Below, piece after piece: positions 35,950-44,626 of a DNA stretch of 64,000 nt. Below the pieces are notes generated by a model that was not told the origin of the DNA, did not search any database, and was given only the letters and a program-made list of their open reading frames with translations. Origin of the DNA: Leptolinea sp. (GTDB lineage: Bacteria > Chloroflexota > Anaerolineae > Anaerolineales > Anaerolineaceae); assembly GCA_012798535.1 (NCBI GenBank), contig JAAZMZ010000009.1, positions 62,001 through 126,000 of the forward strand, in the 5' to 3' direction. The translations under genes and the position numbers were made by a program. Each line of letters begins with the position of its first letter. The stretch's first letter is position 1.

Positions 35950-36486
35950 ATGGGTGAAACCCCGGAAGAATTTGCCGATCAAGGCAGGAGCGCGTATCGT
36001 TCCGGTGACTTCTTAAAAGCCGCCAGCCTGTTCCTTAAAGCCAGCGAGAGCTATGCTGCAGCTGATAATCGACCCCTGGCCGCGGAAATGGCCAACAATC
36101 AGAGTGTGGCGCTGCTTCAATCTGGAAATGCGGCGGCTGCTCTGGCTGCCTGCCAGGGAACCGAACTGGTCTTTGCTCAGGCCGGCGATCCCCTGCGTGA
36201 AGGTCTTGCTCTGGGTAACCAGGCTGCCGCTTTGAAAGAATTGGGCAGGAAAAAAGAGAGCCTTGAACTCTTCCGCCGGTCGATCCCGCGGTTTGAAAAA
36301 GCCGGGGATAAAGATAATCTGGCTGTGGTGCACAAAACCATTGCTGCGTTGGAAATGGAAAGCGGCGATAATCTCGGTGCTATGAGTGCCATGCTGGATT
36401 CTATGCGCGTGACGGAAAAATTGACCTGGCGCCAGAAGATAATGCGCCGGTTGTTCTCGCTTGTTTCGCGAATGTTGCCGAAGTAA
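35950..36486 (+). CDS. Tetratricopeptide-repeat protein
   Basis: 178 residues with about three to four TPR-like helical pairs (AYRSGDFLKAASLFLKASESY, ALLQSGNAAAALAACQGTE, ALKELGRKKESLELFRRSI). Ends with a basic WRQKIMRRLFSLVSRMLPK amphipathic helix that could touch the membrane. It starts 3 nt after the XRE gene. Likely a protein-interaction adaptor in the same operon; partner unknown. Confidence 0.82.
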   Translation: MGETPEEFADQGRSAYRSGDFLKAASLFLKASESYAAADNRPLAAEMANNQSVALLQSGNAAAALAACQGTELVFAQAGDPLREGLALGNQAAALKELGRKKESLELFRRSIPRFEKAGDKDNLAVVHKTIAALEMESGDNLGAMSAMLDSMRVTEKLTWRQKIMRRLFSLVSRMLPK

Positions 36487-36493
36487 ATAAAAA

Positions 36494-37390
36494 ATGGAAT
36501 ACCGCATCCGGAATAATCTTCCGATCAATAAATTCCTTTTGAGACCTGTTGCCGCAGCCGATCTGAACGCTCTTTCCGCTTTTTACAAAAGCCGCATCAA
36601 TATCCATCAACATCTGGACTGGCGGACTTCTCTTGAATGGATCGGGTTTCAGCCGTATTATCTGCTTCTACGCCGCAATGAAATTCTGGCCGCCATGGCC
36701 GCTCCTATTGATCCGGATGGTGTTGCCTGGGTGCGCGTCTTTGGAGCAACTCTGGAGATTCCACCGGAAAAATTGTTCCCCATTCTGTTAAATCGCTGTC
36801 TTAAAGACCTGTCATCTTCCAATCCCCCTGTTCTGGCCGCGCTGGGATTGCAGGAATGGTTTCGCAACGCGCTGGAACACAATGATTTCCATCTGCGTCA
36901 GCAGATTGTTGTACTGGGTTGGGATTTCAACCTTCGCCCGGCAAAGAAAATTCCGATTAACCTGTCCATCCGGCCGATGCTCGCGGCTGACCTCCCCACT
37001 GTGGCCGCTGTGGACCGGCAAGCATTCAAACCGCTCTGGCAAAATTCGTTGGACGCGTTGATCCTGGCGTATCACAAGGCATCCATTGCCACAGTGGCCG
37101 TTATGGATGACCAGATCATTGGCTATCAGATCAGCACCTCGACGCCGATCAACACCCATCTGGCTCGCCTGGCGGTCAAACCTGACCATCAACGGCAGAA
37201 TATCGGGTATGAACTGGTGCGCGATATGCTGGCATCCAGTCTCAAGATGAATTCCTGGCAGGTCACCGTGAACACCCAGGGAGATAATATTGCCTCTCTT
37301 GCCCTGTATGATTCACTGGGTTTTACCCTTACCGGCGAAAGTTTCCCCGTCTTTGTTTATGAAAACCCGGAAAAGAAACTGACCGAATAA
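36494..37390 (+). CDS. GNAT-family N-acetyltransferase, two-domain
   Basis: 298 residues. The C-terminal half is a GNAT domain with the acetyl-CoA loop RLAVKPDHQRQNIGYELVRDM and the ASLALYDSLGFTLTGE motif. The N-terminal half (LRPVAAADLNALSAFYKSRINIHQHLDW...) looks like a degenerate GNAT domain. It lacks a clear ribosome site and starts 7 nt after the TPR gene, so it is probably translationally coupled. The substrate is unknown. It appears to be the last gene of the kinase-cpaF operon. Confidence 0.87.
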   Translation: MEYRIRNNLPINKFLLRPVAAADLNALSAFYKSRINIHQHLDWRTSLEWIGFQPYYLLLRRNEILAAMAAPIDPDGVAWVRVFGATLEIPPEKLFPILLNRCLKDLSSSNPPVLAALGLQEWFRNALEHNDFHLRQQIVVLGWDFNLRPAKKIPINLSIRPMLAADLPTVAAVDRQAFKPLWQNSLDALILAYHKASIATVAVMDDQIIGYQISTSTPINTHLARLAVKPDHQRQNIGYELVRDMLASSLKMNSWQVTVNTQGDNIASLALYDSLGFTLTGESFPVFVYENPEKKLTE

Positions 37391-37542
37391 CCGGATTCTG
37401 GCTGGCCTTGGTTTGAAATCCAGCCCGCCGAAGATGTTGGAAATGAAGGGATAGCGTTCTTCCGGAAACTTTGTAAATCGGTCGTATTTTTAATCATCCT
37501 CGATTAGAATCGAAGGAAGATCATTTCCTGCAAGGAGACAAC

Positions 37543-38214
37543 ATGAATACAAAGGATGAATTGCGAGCGCTCAGAGCGGCAGATAGACGCAAACAAAACT
37601 GGATAACTATCGCCATAATTGGGCTGGGTGCTCTGCTGGTAACCGGAGTATTGATCATTCCTTCCTTGAAAAAGGTGGAGGTCAAATCAAATCCACGTCC
37701 GATGGCTGATTTCGATTCAATGGGCGATATGAACGCAAAGGTACAAGTTGAAGAGTTTTCTGATTTTCAGTGCCCGTATTGCAAGCAATTCGCGACCGAA
37801 ATGGAAGCTACTTACGTGGAACAATATGTCGAAACCGGCAAAGTGCATTGGAAATTTATCACCTACAGCTTCATTGGTGAAGAATCCGTGAAAGCAGCCG
37901 AAGCAGCATATTGCGCGGCTGACCAGGGTAAATTCTGGGAATACCATGATCTATTGTTCGCCAACCAAAACGGCGAGAATCAGGGAACCTTTAACCAAAA
38001 ATTGTTCCTGCAAATGGCAAAAGACCTTTCTCTGGATGTTACGACCTTCCAGGCCTGCATTGATAAATCGACCTACGCACAGAAGGTGACGGACAATATG
38101 AATTACGGTCAAAGCAGGGGTGTTAACGGAACCCCATACTTCCTGGTGAATGACAAATTGGTCGATTCTGGAAACCTTAAAGCTGCCATTGAGGAAGCAC
38201 TTAAAGCAGAGTAA
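37543..38214 (+). CDS. DsbA-like membrane-anchored thiol oxidoreductase
   Basis: 223 residues. A membrane anchor (about 20-42) is followed by a DsbA/thioredoxin_4 domain on the outer face, with active site C77-P-Y-C80 (FQCPYCKQF), the helical insert and the cis-Pro motif VNGTPYFLVN. CPYC-type enzymes usually form or shuffle disulfides in exported proteins. AAGGAG precedes the ATG. Monocistronic, with a 152-nt upstream gap and a terminator downstream. A DsbB/VKOR partner is not in the window. Confidence 0.92.
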   Translation: MNTKDELRALRAADRRKQNWITIAIIGLGALLVTGVLIIPSLKKVEVKSNPRPMADFDSMGDMNAKVQVEEFSDFQCPYCKQFATEMEATYVEQYVETGKVHWKFITYSFIGEESVKAAEAAYCAADQGKFWEYHDLLFANQNGENQGTFNQKLFLQMAKDLSLDVTTFQACIDKSTYAQKVTDNMNYGQSRGVNGTPYFLVNDKLVDSGNLKAAIEEALKAE

Positions 38215-38242
38215 CGACAGAAATAGTTACGACATGTATAAA

Positions 38243-38273
38243 AGGGATAGGTTCGACAGAATCACCTATCCCT
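38243..38273. terminator. Bidirectional terminator between convergent dsbA-like and DUF554 genes
   Basis: A 10-bp stem AGGGATAGGT/ACCTATCCCT with an 11-nt loop. The T-rich tail is better on the minus strand (CCCTTTTAT), so it ends the DUF554 operon best, and the plus-strand gene less efficiently. Confidence 0.75.
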
Positions 38274-38280
38274 CTTCTAT

Positions 38281-38988
38281 TTAAAACAATTGAAATAACC
38301 GGGCAATGATCGGTGCGAAGATTAGTGCCGGCAGCATATTGGCCGTTCTTATTCGTTTGATCTCCAGGAAACTGTCAATGGCAATTGATGCCAGGATCAA
38401 CCCGCCCACAGCCGTCAATTCGTTGATCATGGATGTATTCAACAATGCCTGAACCTGCACCGCGAACAGGGAGATTGTTCCCTGATAAAGAAGAACCGGG
38501 ATACTGGAGAAGGCGACACCGATTCCCAGACTGGAAGCGAAAGCCAGAGATCCAAATCCATCCAGGATAGATTTGACAGATAACGTGCTGATATCACCTG
38601 TGAGACCGTTCTGTATAGGGCCCAGAATGGCCATCGGTCCGGAACAGTAGATCAATGCCGTGGATAAAAATCCACGGATGAATTTTCCACCATTTTGTCC
38701 GCGAGTGGAAGAGGTCGGAAGGAGCCGATTTTCTAGTTGAGAACTTAGTCCCACCAGCCGATCATCGATATCCCACCATTCGCCAACGATTACTCCGAAT
38801 AGCAGGCTCAACAGAGGAACAATGGCATTTTCGGTTTTGAGAAATAATTGGATGGCGTACAGAAGTGTAAAAAGACCGAGGGTTAGTATGACGGTCTGTT
38901 TTAGTTTCTCGGGAAGTCTGGTCCCTAGAACGATCCCAATAACCGCCCCCACAATGATCGCCGCGCTATTCAGGAGCGTTCCCGTCAT
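38281..38988 (-). CDS. DUF554 membrane protein
   Basis: 235 residues with about six to seven hydrophobic helices. The glycine-rich N-terminus MTGTLLNSAAIIVGAVIGIVLG and the middle segment ALIYCSGPMAILGPIQNGLTGD with KSILDGFGSLAFASSLGIGVAFSS are hallmarks of DUF554 (YqgA-like), a putative transporter family of unknown substrate. It overlaps the adenosyltransferase gene by 4 nt and is last in its operon. Confidence 0.92.
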   Translation of the reverse strand: MTGTLLNSAAIIVGAVIGIVLGTRLPEKLKQTVILTLGLFTLLYAIQLFLKTENAIVPLLSLLFGVIVGEWWDIDDRLVGLSSQLENRLLPTSSTRGQNGGKFIRGFLSTALIYCSGPMAILGPIQNGLTGDISTLSVKSILDGFGSLAFASSLGIGVAFSSIPVLLYQGTISLFAVQVQALLNTSMINELTAVGGLILASIAIDSFLEIKRIRTANMLPALIFAPIIARLFQLF

Positions 38989-39545
38989 TTACGGATCAAC
39001 TTCGCAGCCTGACTGGGAGAAGACAGCCCTGCCGATTGGATTTCCAATAATTCCAGCACAAATAGCATTGATGACAGGCGGTTCAGGTAGGCAACAAGCG
39101 CAGGATTCTCCACCCCCCTGGTTTCCGACAATTCAACCACCCGGCGTTCCGCCCGGCGAACAGAAGCACGGCACATATCCAGTGCTCCACCCCCGGCTGT
39201 ATCACCTGACATGACAAAGCTCGCGGGTGCTTCAACGCTTTCCATAATTGCATCGGCCTGTTCTTCGAGCCAGGCTACTTTTTCTTCATCGGTTGTGCGG
39301 AATTTCACCGCTTCTTGCGGGTCGGCGGCAATTTCGGCCATCATGGCGCTCAGGTCTCGTTGGATATGCAGGAGGACATCTTTTATCCGCGGGTTGGTGG
39401 ATAAACCCCGTGCCAGACCCAGTGTGGCTGAAGCTTCATCAACCGAACCCAGGGTTTCAATACGCAGGTCAAATTTTTTGAGACGGCCTTTTCCAATCCA
39501 GGTAGTCAGGCCGTCATCACCTTTGCGAGTATAGTAATGACTCAT
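38985..39545 (-). CDS. pduO: ATP:cob(I)alamin adenosyltransferase, PduO type
   Basis: Converts cob(I)alamin and ATP to adenosylcobalamin in the cytoplasm. 186 residues: N-terminal YTRKGDDGLTTWIGKGRLKK ATP-binding segment, the ETLGSVDEASATLG motif, and the RASVRRAERRVVELSE helix with AYLNRLSSMLFVL, all family hallmarks. It overlaps DUF554 by 4 nt and the upstream unknown gene by 4 nt. Supplies cofactor for B12 enzymes; the window also has a B12-binding radical-SAM protein but that likely uses methyl- or hydroxocobalamin. Confidence 0.95.
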   Translation of the reverse strand: MSHYYTRKGDDGLTTWIGKGRLKKFDLRIETLGSVDEASATLGLARGLSTNPRIKDVLLHIQRDLSAMMAEIAADPQEAVKFRTTDEEKVAWLEEQADAIMESVEAPASFVMSGDTAGGGALDMCRASVRRAERRVVELSETRGVENPALVAYLNRLSSMLFVLELLEIQSAGLSSPSQAAKLIRK

Positions 39546-40090
39546 GGGTGCGCCTTCTCGTATTTCAAAATGCGGTAAAGAAACCAGAATTTCTCTCCGG
39601 GAAATCCAGATTCCACTTCCGCTTCCCAGATGAAATCATTTTCCGCTGAAAATTTGATGAGGATCTTATCTTTGCGTTCGATACTTTCAGAGTATTCGGC
39701 CGCCAGTTCGGGAATACTATCCTCCAGAAGCTGCATGATTACCCGGTTGCGAACCTGATGACGGTAGGCAGTGGAGGGCTGGCTTTTATCAGGAGCCATC
39801 CCCAGCAGGAAATCTCCCCAGATCCGCATACGCATTTTCAATTCCAACTGGCATTTGGAGGCCCAGGCTGCTTTCCACTGGTTATGGATTTCATCGATCC
39901 TCTTCCATTCTTGCTCTATCTGATCGGCCATACCGGCCGCGGATAATCGTCTGTGTGCTAGAAGGATATTCCCGACCGAGAGTGATAGGTCAGGCAGCTG
40001 GCGAATGGTATCTTTGGAAAGGAGAAATGATTCCAATTCTGAAGGGGATGCCCTTAAATATTCCAGGTCTTGATTTAGCATTTCTGGCAT
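39542..40090 (-). CDS. Unknown helical/beta protein upstream of pduO
   Basis: 182 residues, no recognised family, no membrane helix or signal. The N-terminal two-thirds is helical and charged; the C-terminal part (DFIWEAEVESGFPGEKFWFLYRILKYEK) looks like beta strands. It overlaps pduO by 4 nt and follows the peptide-binding-protein gene by 27 nt. A second Met three codons later is an alternative start. Co-translation with pduO suggests a linked role, but none can be named. Confidence 0.65.
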   Translation of the reverse strand: MPEMLNQDLEYLRASPSELESFLLSKDTIRQLPDLSLSVGNILLAHRRLSAAGMADQIEQEWKRIDEIHNQWKAAWASKCQLELKMRMRIWGDFLLGMAPDKSQPSTAYRHQVRNRVIMQLLEDSIPELAAEYSESIERKDKILIKFSAENDFIWEAEVESGFPGEKFWFLYRILKYEKAHP

Positions 40091-40117
40091 AAGACTGACT
40101 TCTTCCCAAAAAGAACA

Positions 40118-41812
40118 TTACTGATTTTTTGTAGGAGTCGCGGTCTGTTGAACAACGGGTTTGATCGCCAGATACCAGTCGGCAACCGTATTGAACCGAT
40201 CCGATGTATCAAATAGTGGGCCCATACGTATTCCTCGAATGGTATTATCCGCGCCCCAGGTATAAACAGGATAGAAGAGAGGCAGGGCAGGCAGTTCATC
40301 TTCGAAAATCAACTGGAAATTACGGTAGAGTTTTGTGCGTTCATCGATATCCAGAGTGATGCGCGCTTGCTCCAGCATTTCGCTGGCTACCCGGTTATTC
40401 CACTGGGCATAATTCTGCCCGCCTGTCGATTGCACCTGATCCCAGAAAGGATAGGGATCGGGGTCAGGTGTTTTGGAAAAGTTTATATCCACCAGCGCTG
40501 CCTGATACGTGCGTGGATTGAGCCGTTCATTAATGATTGTTTCATACGGCAGAACTTCGAGTTCCACCTGAATGCCGACCGCTGCCAGATCACGCTGAAT
40601 GGCGCCACCCAGGTTCTTATGACGGTCCGTATCCGGTACAGTCAACCGGAATTTCAGGAAAGCTTCCTTCTTCGAGCGCACCGTGTCTGTTTCCCCGGCC
40701 AGTACCCAGCCTTCTTCCTTTAAATCCCGTCTGGCAATCTCTGGATCATAGGGAATGGACTTGATGTTCTCGTAATAGGCCCATGTTCCGGGGAAGATTA
40801 CACCATCCGCCATGATCGCCTGTCCCTGCAGGAGGTTATCGATCATCCACTGCCGGTTGAGACTGCGGAGGATAGATTTACGGATCTTCAATTCCTGCAG
40901 AAATGGGACTTCAGGGTTCTTCAGGTTAAAAAGAAGAATGGTGAGTTCCGGTTTGCGGCTGGTATAGAGCGCCAGATTGGGATAATTCAAAGCCTGCGGC
41001 AGTACATCCGGAGTCAATTGACTGATACCCTGCGCCCGATTCTCTTTATACGCGGTTACGGCACCGATTGAATCCGGGTAGAAGAGAAATACGATCTGCG
41101 ATAAATTGGGTTTCTGCCCGTAAAAATCCTTATTGGCACGTAAAACGAGTCCCGAGATTCTCCCGCTGTCGACAATCAGCCGTTCGAACTGGAAGGGACC
41201 AGTTCCAACCGGCTGTAAATTGAAGGCGGCATTGATAAAGGCGTCACCAGAAAGGCCGCCCAGTAAATGCCGGGGCAGGATACCAAATGTTAGGAAATCC
41301 AGAAACGGCGAAAAAGATTCTTTCAATTGAAACTGAAGATTGTTTCCGGAACCCTTCACCACCACCGATTTCCAAAAATCCTGATAATCTTGAGACAGAG
41401 AAGGATTTCCCTGACGCATCATTTCTATGGTAAAGATCACATCATCGGCGGTAACTGGTTGCCCATCATGCCATTTGAGGTTGGGACGTAAAGTGAAATT
41501 GTAATTTTTTCCATCCTGTGAGATGCCCCAGGATTCTGCCAGGTCAGGGAGAGGCAATCCGCGAGAATCGAAACGCACCAGACCGTTAAAAATGAGACGG
41601 TCGATATCACGATCGGGTTGATTTTTACTGTCCAGCAGGGGATTCAAACGCTGTAAATTCCCAACCACGGCTTCAGTGTAAATACCGCCCTGAGCCGGCC
41701 GGGGAGTGGCTTCAACAGATGCTAAATCCTTCTGTTCACCGAGCAGGAGAATACCGATTACCAGACCGGTCAGAAAAATGATTACAAATTGCCAGCGAAG
41801 GTTTTTCATCAT
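40118..41812 (-). CDS. ABC transporter substrate-binding protein, oligopeptide type (SBP family 5)
   Basis: 564 residues. An N-terminal membrane-anchor/signal helix (about 8-25) without a lipobox Cys is followed by the family-5 binding domain: GGIYTEAVVGNLQRLNPLLDSKNQPDRDI, the LAESWGISQDGKNYNFTLRPNLKWHDGQPVTADDVIF signature split over residues 90-130, and typical C-terminal segments. It lacks adjacent permease or ATPase genes, so it is an orphan. The ATG lies only 4 nt after the T-tract of the secG terminator and has no ribosome site. Confidence 0.88.
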   Translation of the reverse strand: MMKNLRWQFVIIFLTGLVIGILLLGEQKDLASVEATPRPAQGGIYTEAVVGNLQRLNPLLDSKNQPDRDIDRLIFNGLVRFDSRGLPLPDLAESWGISQDGKNYNFTLRPNLKWHDGQPVTADDVIFTIEMMRQGNPSLSQDYQDFWKSVVVKGSGNNLQFQLKESFSPFLDFLTFGILPRHLLGGLSGDAFINAAFNLQPVGTGPFQFERLIVDSGRISGLVLRANKDFYGQKPNLSQIVFLFYPDSIGAVTAYKENRAQGISQLTPDVLPQALNYPNLALYTSRKPELTILLFNLKNPEVPFLQELKIRKSILRSLNRQWMIDNLLQGQAIMADGVIFPGTWAYYENIKSIPYDPEIARRDLKEEGWVLAGETDTVRSKKEAFLKFRLTVPDTDRHKNLGGAIQRDLAAVGIQVELEVLPYETIINERLNPRTYQAALVDINFSKTPDPDPYPFWDQVQSTGGQNYAQWNNRVASEMLEQARITLDIDERTKLYRNFQLIFEDELPALPLFYPVYTWGADNTIRGIRMGPLFDTSDRFNTVADWYLAIKPVVQQTATPTKNQ

Positions 41813-41815
41813 AAT

Positions 41816-41856
41816 TAAAAAAAGGGCGCGCGCTTCAGGCTGTGGAGCGTCGCCCT
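41816..41856 (-). terminator. Intrinsic terminator after secG (minus strand)
   Basis: On the minus strand GGGCG...CGCCC with inner CGCT/AGCG pairing and a loop is followed by seven T, 39 nt after the secG stop. The T-tract ends 4 nt before the start of the peptide-binding-protein gene. Confidence 0.75.
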
Positions 41857-41894
41857 AACTGTGTCCGCGCAAATGAATGAGCGAAATTCAGTAT

Positions 41895-42119
41895 TTATTT
41901 GCTGACGATGATGGTAACCAGTGTCAACACAACAAAGATGATACTGAGAACGATTGTAATCCAGAAAAGTGTCTTTTCAATTCCACGGCGGGCTGAGAAA
42001 ACACCGCCAGTATCGTTACCGGTCAATCCGCCGAGGCCAACGCCTTTGTTTTGCAGAATGACACTTACGATCAAAGTTACCGAGATTATAATCAGCGCTA
42101 TATCAAAATAGGTCGTCAC
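41895..42119 (-). CDS. secG: Preprotein translocase subunit SecG
   Basis: 74-residue membrane protein of the SecYEG channel, with two helices (about 5-25 and 50-72) joined by the conserved GVGLGGLTGNDTGGVFSARRGIEK loop. The start is GTG at 42119 with AGGAGG 6 nt upstream; an upstream ATG at 42197 would add 26 non-conserved residues and overlap the divergent gene. It is monocistronic up to the terminator. Confidence 0.92.
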   Translation of the reverse strand: MTTYFDIALIIISVTLIVSVILQNKGVGLGGLTGNDTGGVFSARRGIEKTLFWITIVLSIIFVVLTLVTIIVSK

Positions 42120-42177
42120 GTTAAGCCTCCTGAAGCAAGCCTGATTATACCTGTACCTGGAGAGAATCGTCAAACAA

Positions 42178-43272
42178 ATGGAAGAAATTAGTCTCAATCT
42201 GCATGTGCACAGTGTGTATTCGGATGGCAGCGGGACACACGAAGAGATCGCCAGGGCCGCCTGCCAGAGTGGTTTGGATGCTGTGATTGTGACCGACCAT
42301 AATGTACTGGTAGGCGGGAAAGAGGGATATTACACATTTAACGACAGGCGCGTTCTCCTTCTGATCGGTGAGGAAATTCATGACCAGAACAGACAGCCTC
42401 CCAAGAATCATCTGCTCGTATTTGGCACCAATCGTGAGCTGGCACCGTTCGCACCGGATCCACAGAACCTGATCAATCAAATAAAATTTGCAGGGGGAAG
42501 CAGTTTCATCGCCCACCCCGTTGATCCAGCCTTACCGTTCATCGGAGAGGACGATTATTCGTGGGTTGACTGGTCGGTCAATGGTTATTCAGGTATCGAA
42601 CTGTGGAACGGTTTCAGCGAATTGAAAACTGTTGTCGATGGTTATCCATCCGCGATATTTTATGCTTTCTTTCCACAATTCATGGCGCACAATCCCCTCC
42701 CGGAGACCCTGAAACGATGGGATGCACTCATGGCATCCGGGAAAAAAGTCAGCGCGATCGGTGGTTCTGACGCTCACGCCTTGCATAAGAAACTTGGCCC
42801 GATTCGGCGCACTGTTTTTCCGTATTCTTATCATTTTTCATCGATCAACAATCATCTGCTATTACCCGAACCACTGAAAGGCGACCTTGCCTATGACCGG
42901 GGTGTCGTTCTCACTGCTCTGGCCAGGGGAAATAGTTTTATAGGATACGATCTTCCTTTGCCAACGCGCGGATTCCGATTTTCGGCCAGTAATCGAAAAG
43001 GAAATGCCATCATGGGTGATGAGATCACTGTGGAAGATGGCGTAACCCTGCAAATCAAATTACCGGAAAAGGCCGATTTGCGCCTTTTATGCGATGGACA
43101 GGTTATTCGAGAATGGAAGAAATCGACGAATGGTGCCATGATCACCACGAAATCCGGTGTTTATCGGGTGGAAGCCTGTCTTCCTTATCTTGGGAAAACG
43201 CGGGGATGGATTTATAGCAATCCAATTTATATCCGGCCGAATCCCGAAAACCGGAGATGTCATGACGACTAA
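42178..43272 (+). CDS. PHP-domain metal-dependent phosphoesterase-like protein
   Basis: 364 residues. Starts with NLHVHSVYSDGSGTHEEIARAACQSGLDAVIVTDHN, the first two metal-binding motifs of PHP phosphoesterases; later ligands are in IAHPVDP and GGSDAH. The C-terminal part (about 265-360) is a beta-rich extra domain (GFRFSASNRKGNAIMGDE...). Homologous proteins include nucleases and phosphatases; the substrate is unknown. It is divergent from secG and overlaps the ybaK start by 11 nt. Confidence 0.88.
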   Translation: MEEISLNLHVHSVYSDGSGTHEEIARAACQSGLDAVIVTDHNVLVGGKEGYYTFNDRRVLLLIGEEIHDQNRQPPKNHLLVFGTNRELAPFAPDPQNLINQIKFAGGSSFIAHPVDPALPFIGEDDYSWVDWSVNGYSGIELWNGFSELKTVVDGYPSAIFYAFFPQFMAHNPLPETLKRWDALMASGKKVSAIGGSDAHALHKKLGPIRRTVFPYSYHFSSINNHLLLPEPLKGDLAYDRGVVLTALARGNSFIGYDLPLPTRGFRFSASNRKGNAIMGDEITVEDGVTLQIKLPEKADLRLLCDGQVIREWKKSTNGAMITTKSGVYRVEACLPYLGKTRGWIYSNPIYIRPNPENRRCHDD

Positions 43273-43747
43273 TAACGTCACCCGTTTCCTTGATTCTAAA
43301 AAGATCAAATATCAGGCTTTTGATCTTCCGGCGGAAAAATTGGGAGCCATTGAATCTGCCCGCCTGTTGGGTGTTCCTGCCAGACAGGTATTTAAAACGA
43401 TTGTTGTCATCCGCAACCGGCCCGGTAAACCCATCCTGGCCGTTGTACCCGGTGACAGCGAAGTGGATCTGAAATCCCTGGCGGCCGCGGTTGGAGAGAA
43501 GAAATTGCAGGTATCCACCCAGGCGGAAGCGGAGAAAATGACCGGCCTTCTTACGGGAGGGATTTCACCCCTGGCACTGATCAATAAAGGATTTCAGGTC
43601 TGGGTGGATCAATCTGCGCGTGACTTTGACGAGATCCACATCAGCGGTGGGCAACGGGGTTTGAACATCCGTTTACCGGTTGACGCGCTGGTCTTACTGA
43701 CGGGAGCGCGTATGGCGGTGATCAGTTCACCGGGTGAGAGAAATTGA
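43262..43747 (+). CDS. ybaK: YbaK/EbsC-type Cys-tRNA(Pro) deacylase
   Basis: Trans-editing factor that hydrolyses Cys mischarged on tRNA-Pro. 161 residues with NNVTRFLDSKKIKYQAF, VFKTIVV, AVVPGDSEVDLKSLAAAVGEKKLQ and the GGISPLALINKGFQVWVD motif, all typical of YbaK. The ATG at 43262 has GGAG 5 nt upstream inside the end of the PHP gene; longer frames read through the PHP gene and are not conserved. Confidence 0.92.
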   Translation: MTTNNVTRFLDSKKIKYQAFDLPAEKLGAIESARLLGVPARQVFKTIVVIRNRPGKPILAVVPGDSEVDLKSLAAAVGEKKLQVSTQAEAEKMTGLLTGGISPLALINKGFQVWVDQSARDFDEIHISGGQRGLNIRLPVDALVLLTGARMAVISSPGERN

Positions 43748-43811
43748 TCTAACCGTAGGTTAATGAAAACACGAATTTTTCCATGTATAAATTAGCGTCT
43801 TCTAATGTGCG

Positions 43812-43840
43812 TTTGTTCCTTTATATGAGTTCATTATAAT
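43812..43840 (+). promoter_or_regulatory. Promoter with -10 box 6 nt before the GTG start of the first FHA gene
   Basis: TTTGTT (43812-43817), 17-nt spacer, TATAAT (43835-43840), then AATAAC and GTG. The predicted transcription start coincides with the start codon and no ribosome site exists. Strong candidate for a leaderless mRNA. Confidence 0.6.
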
Positions 43841-43846
43841 AATAAC

Positions 43847-44626
43847 GTGAAGATAAATTTCGATGCCATTGAAGCTCGTTTGAAATCCCTTGTAGAATCA
43901 AGCAGCAAACTTGTACCCTCACAGCCATCCGTTAACCAACGCCAGATCAGACTGGCGGAAGCCGTACGGGTTTTTCTCCAGGATCACTGTTTGGAAGGGG
44001 AGGATTTGCCGGCATCATTGATCTGCCTGGTTCCCGCAGGCGAGCTCAATGACTGGCAGGAATTCCCTTTTTCTGAAACCATGCAGTCGATTCTTCAGGA
44101 AAATGGCCAGACGATCGATCAAATCCCCGAATTTTCTGTAGCCGGCGACCCGGAACTACTGGATGGTGAAATCTTGATTCGGGAAGACGTTCCATCCGAG
44201 GTATATCTGGATAAAACCGCTTCCATGCCCAGTCTTTCTGATGCAGAAGAGGATTTTCTGGGGGACAGTCTGCCGGAAAATGCGTTTATTATTGTGAATG
44301 GATTGGAGACAATACCATTGTCCCAACCTGTTTTCAACATCGGGCGGCGTCTGGAAAATGACCTGGTAATCGAAGATCCGAGAATCTCACGGGAGCATGC
44401 CCAGATCCGCGCCGTAAAAGGTCAGTATGTGATCTTTGATCTGAATTCAACTGGAGGGACTTTTGTGAATTCGATCCGGATATCTCAACAGCCTTTATTC
44501 CCCGGAGATGTGATTTCTCTGGCAGGTGTGCCGCTGGTATATGGCCAGGACAATCCACCCGCACATGTCAGAACCGGCCCGGTTGAGCCTTTCTTTGATC
44601 CTCCTACACCGCGAGATCAGGAATGA
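43847..44626 (+). CDS. FHA-domain protein, FhaA-like
   Basis: 259 residues. The N-terminal part (about 1-120: FDAIEARLKSLVESSSKLVPSQPS..., RLAEAVRVFLQDH) resembles the DUF3662 region of actinobacterial FhaA, and the C-terminal part (about 145-245) is an FHA domain with IGRRLENDLVIEDPRISREHAQIR and LNSTGGTFVN, able to bind phospho-Thr. It starts with GTG without a ribosome site. The second FHA gene overlaps by 4 nt. No Ser/Thr kinase or phosphatase is in the window. Confidence 0.83.
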   Translation: MKINFDAIEARLKSLVESSSKLVPSQPSVNQRQIRLAEAVRVFLQDHCLEGEDLPASLICLVPAGELNDWQEFPFSETMQSILQENGQTIDQIPEFSVAGDPELLDGEILIREDVPSEVYLDKTASMPSLSDAEEDFLGDSLPENAFIIVNGLETIPLSQPVFNIGRRLENDLVIEDPRISREHAQIRAVKGQYVIFDLNSTGGTFVNSIRISQQPLFPGDVISLAGVPLVYGQDNPPAHVRTGPVEPFFDPPTPRDQE

